Shown here piece after piece: positions 5,365 to 5,909 of a stretch of DNA of 5,909 nucleotides. Below the pieces are notes generated by a model. The model was not told where the DNA came from, made no database searches, and saw only the letters and a list, made by a program, of their open reading frames with translations. Position numbers and translations under genes: made by a program. Numbering within the stretch: position 1 is the stretch's first letter; every line of letters starts with the position of its first letter. The DNA comes from Ignavibacteria bacterium (GTDB lineage Bacteria; Bacteroidota; Ignavibacteria; Ignavibacteriales; Melioribacteraceae): contig DAIEQP010000169.1 in assembly GCA_027347805.1 (NCBI GenBank), positions 1 to 5,909 on the forward strand. The letters are read 5' to 3'.

Positions 5365-5909
5365 ATGAAACCCGATTTTCAAACCTCCTTCACCAAATCC
5401 ATGTCCGCCGAAGGCTTCATCTGCAACAACCCCGCAGACAAAGGCGGCTTCACCTACAAAGGAATTTCCCGGCTAAAGCATCCGTCCTAGTCCGGCTGGA
5501 AATTAATTGACAGCATTTATCGTAGCACAGACCTTCAGTCTGTGCAGCAACTAAACAAAAACGAAGCTCTGCAAAACTTAGTATTCAATTTTTACCGCAC
5601 CGAATTCTGGAATAAAATCCAAGGGGACCTTCTCCCTTCGCAGCTCATCGCAGATGAACTCTTCGAAAGCTCAATCAATCTTGGAGTGCCGGCAGCATCA
5701 GAAATTCTTCAAAGGTCTGTCGACCTCCTAAACAGAAACATTTCATTATATCCAGATATTGCTGTCGATGGGATTATTGGTAATCAAACTTTAGAAGCTC
5801 TCAAAAAATGTTTAGCTGCCAACGGAAAAAAACTCATTTATAATTTGCTAAACTTCTATCAAGCAAAACACTACATAGAAATCATGGAGAAAGACCACAC
5901 CCAAGAAAT
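5365..5909 (+). pseudogene. GH108-family N-acetylmuramidase (endolysin-like), broken by in-frame TAG; 3' end outside window
   Basis: The family hydrolyses the glycan backbone of peptidoglycan and includes phage endolysins and bacterial secretion activators. From the ATG at 5365 the frame reads a typical GH108 start: A-E-G-F-I-C-N-N-P-A-D-K-G-G with the probable catalytic Glu at residue 16, then T-Y-K-G-I-S-R-L-K-H-P-S. Codon 42 (5488-5490) is TAG. The same frame continues as S-G-W-K-L-I-D-S, then L-V-F-N-F-Y-R-T-E-F-W-N-K-I-Q-G-D (72-88), S-Q-L-I-A-D-E-L-F-E-S-S-I-N-L-G-V (92-108) and a peptidoglycan-binding part (PG_binding_3-like, about 109-178) with V-D-G-I-I-G-N-Q-T-L. It is open to the window end at residue 181, close to full family length. 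Relatives as I recall them have Trp at the stop position (H-P-x-W-x-G-W), so one TGG to TAG change explains the break. A REP-like palindrome is embedded in frame at codons 53-60. No Shine-Dalgarno is visible. A sequencing error is possible. Confidence 0.85.
5522..5545 (+). repeat. REP-like palindrome, copy 2 (GTAG head), inside the muramidase frame
   Basis: Perfect 8-bp arms GCACAGAC (5525-5532) and GTCTGTGC (5538-5545) with loop CTTCA, preceded by CGTA as in copy 1. The two copies share CGTAGCACAGA on the left and TCTGTGC on the right and differ only in the centre. In the muramidase frame it reads R-S-T-D-L-Q-S-V without a shift or stop, in a region where I expect a variable loop between the I-D-S helix and the L-Q-N-L-V helix. 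Confidence 0.75.

Noticed and set aside
5488..5490. TAG as a reassigned sense codon in this organism
   Set aside because: The DUF1016, Res and Abi-like genes in the same window all end at TAG in expected places, so genome-wide TAG reassignment is not supported.

Overview
The window looks like a defence-rich accessory stretch of a moderately AT-rich bacterial chromosome. Several things suggest the Bacteroidota/Chlorobi/Ignavibacteria side of the tree: A/T-rich start regions that mostly lack Shine-Dalgarno sequences, a signal peptide ending in FCQ, and GTAG-type REP palindromes next to a GH108 muramidase. This placement is an inference; there is no rRNA or marker gene here to confirm it.

Left part (1-2976, + strand): the 3' end of a DUF1016/YhcG-type PD-(D/E)XK nuclease gene overlaps by 8 bp a complete 903-residue type III restriction enzyme (Res: SF2 helicase plus C-terminal PD...EIK nuclease). 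The methyltransferase (Mod) that Res needs is not in the window and is expected upstream of the DUF1016 gene. Next on the same strand (3030-3947) is a membrane-anchored protein that I read as a putative phage abortive infection protein (putAbiC-like). Restriction and abortive infection would then be adjacent layers of one defence island.

Middle (3948-4751): a convergent minus-strand gene (4006-4509) encodes an unrecognised protein with one N-terminal membrane segment and a long charged helical cytoplasmic part. A doubtful 63-residue minus-strand reading frame lies upstream of it. The 3030-4510 stretch looks more AT-rich than its flanks.

Right part (4715-5909, + strand): a small holin-like membrane protein is followed, after a 263-bp gap full of inverted repeats, by a GH108 N-acetylmuramidase (endolysin-like) gene. 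The muramidase frame is broken by a single TAG at codon 42, where the family normally has Trp, but stays open and recognisable to the window end. Each of these two reading frames contains one copy of the same GTAG-headed REP-like palindrome. The gap holds a nested inverted-repeat structure of about 114 bp and a perfect 12-bp-arm hairpin. This part reads as a decaying or repeat-invaded lysis cassette.
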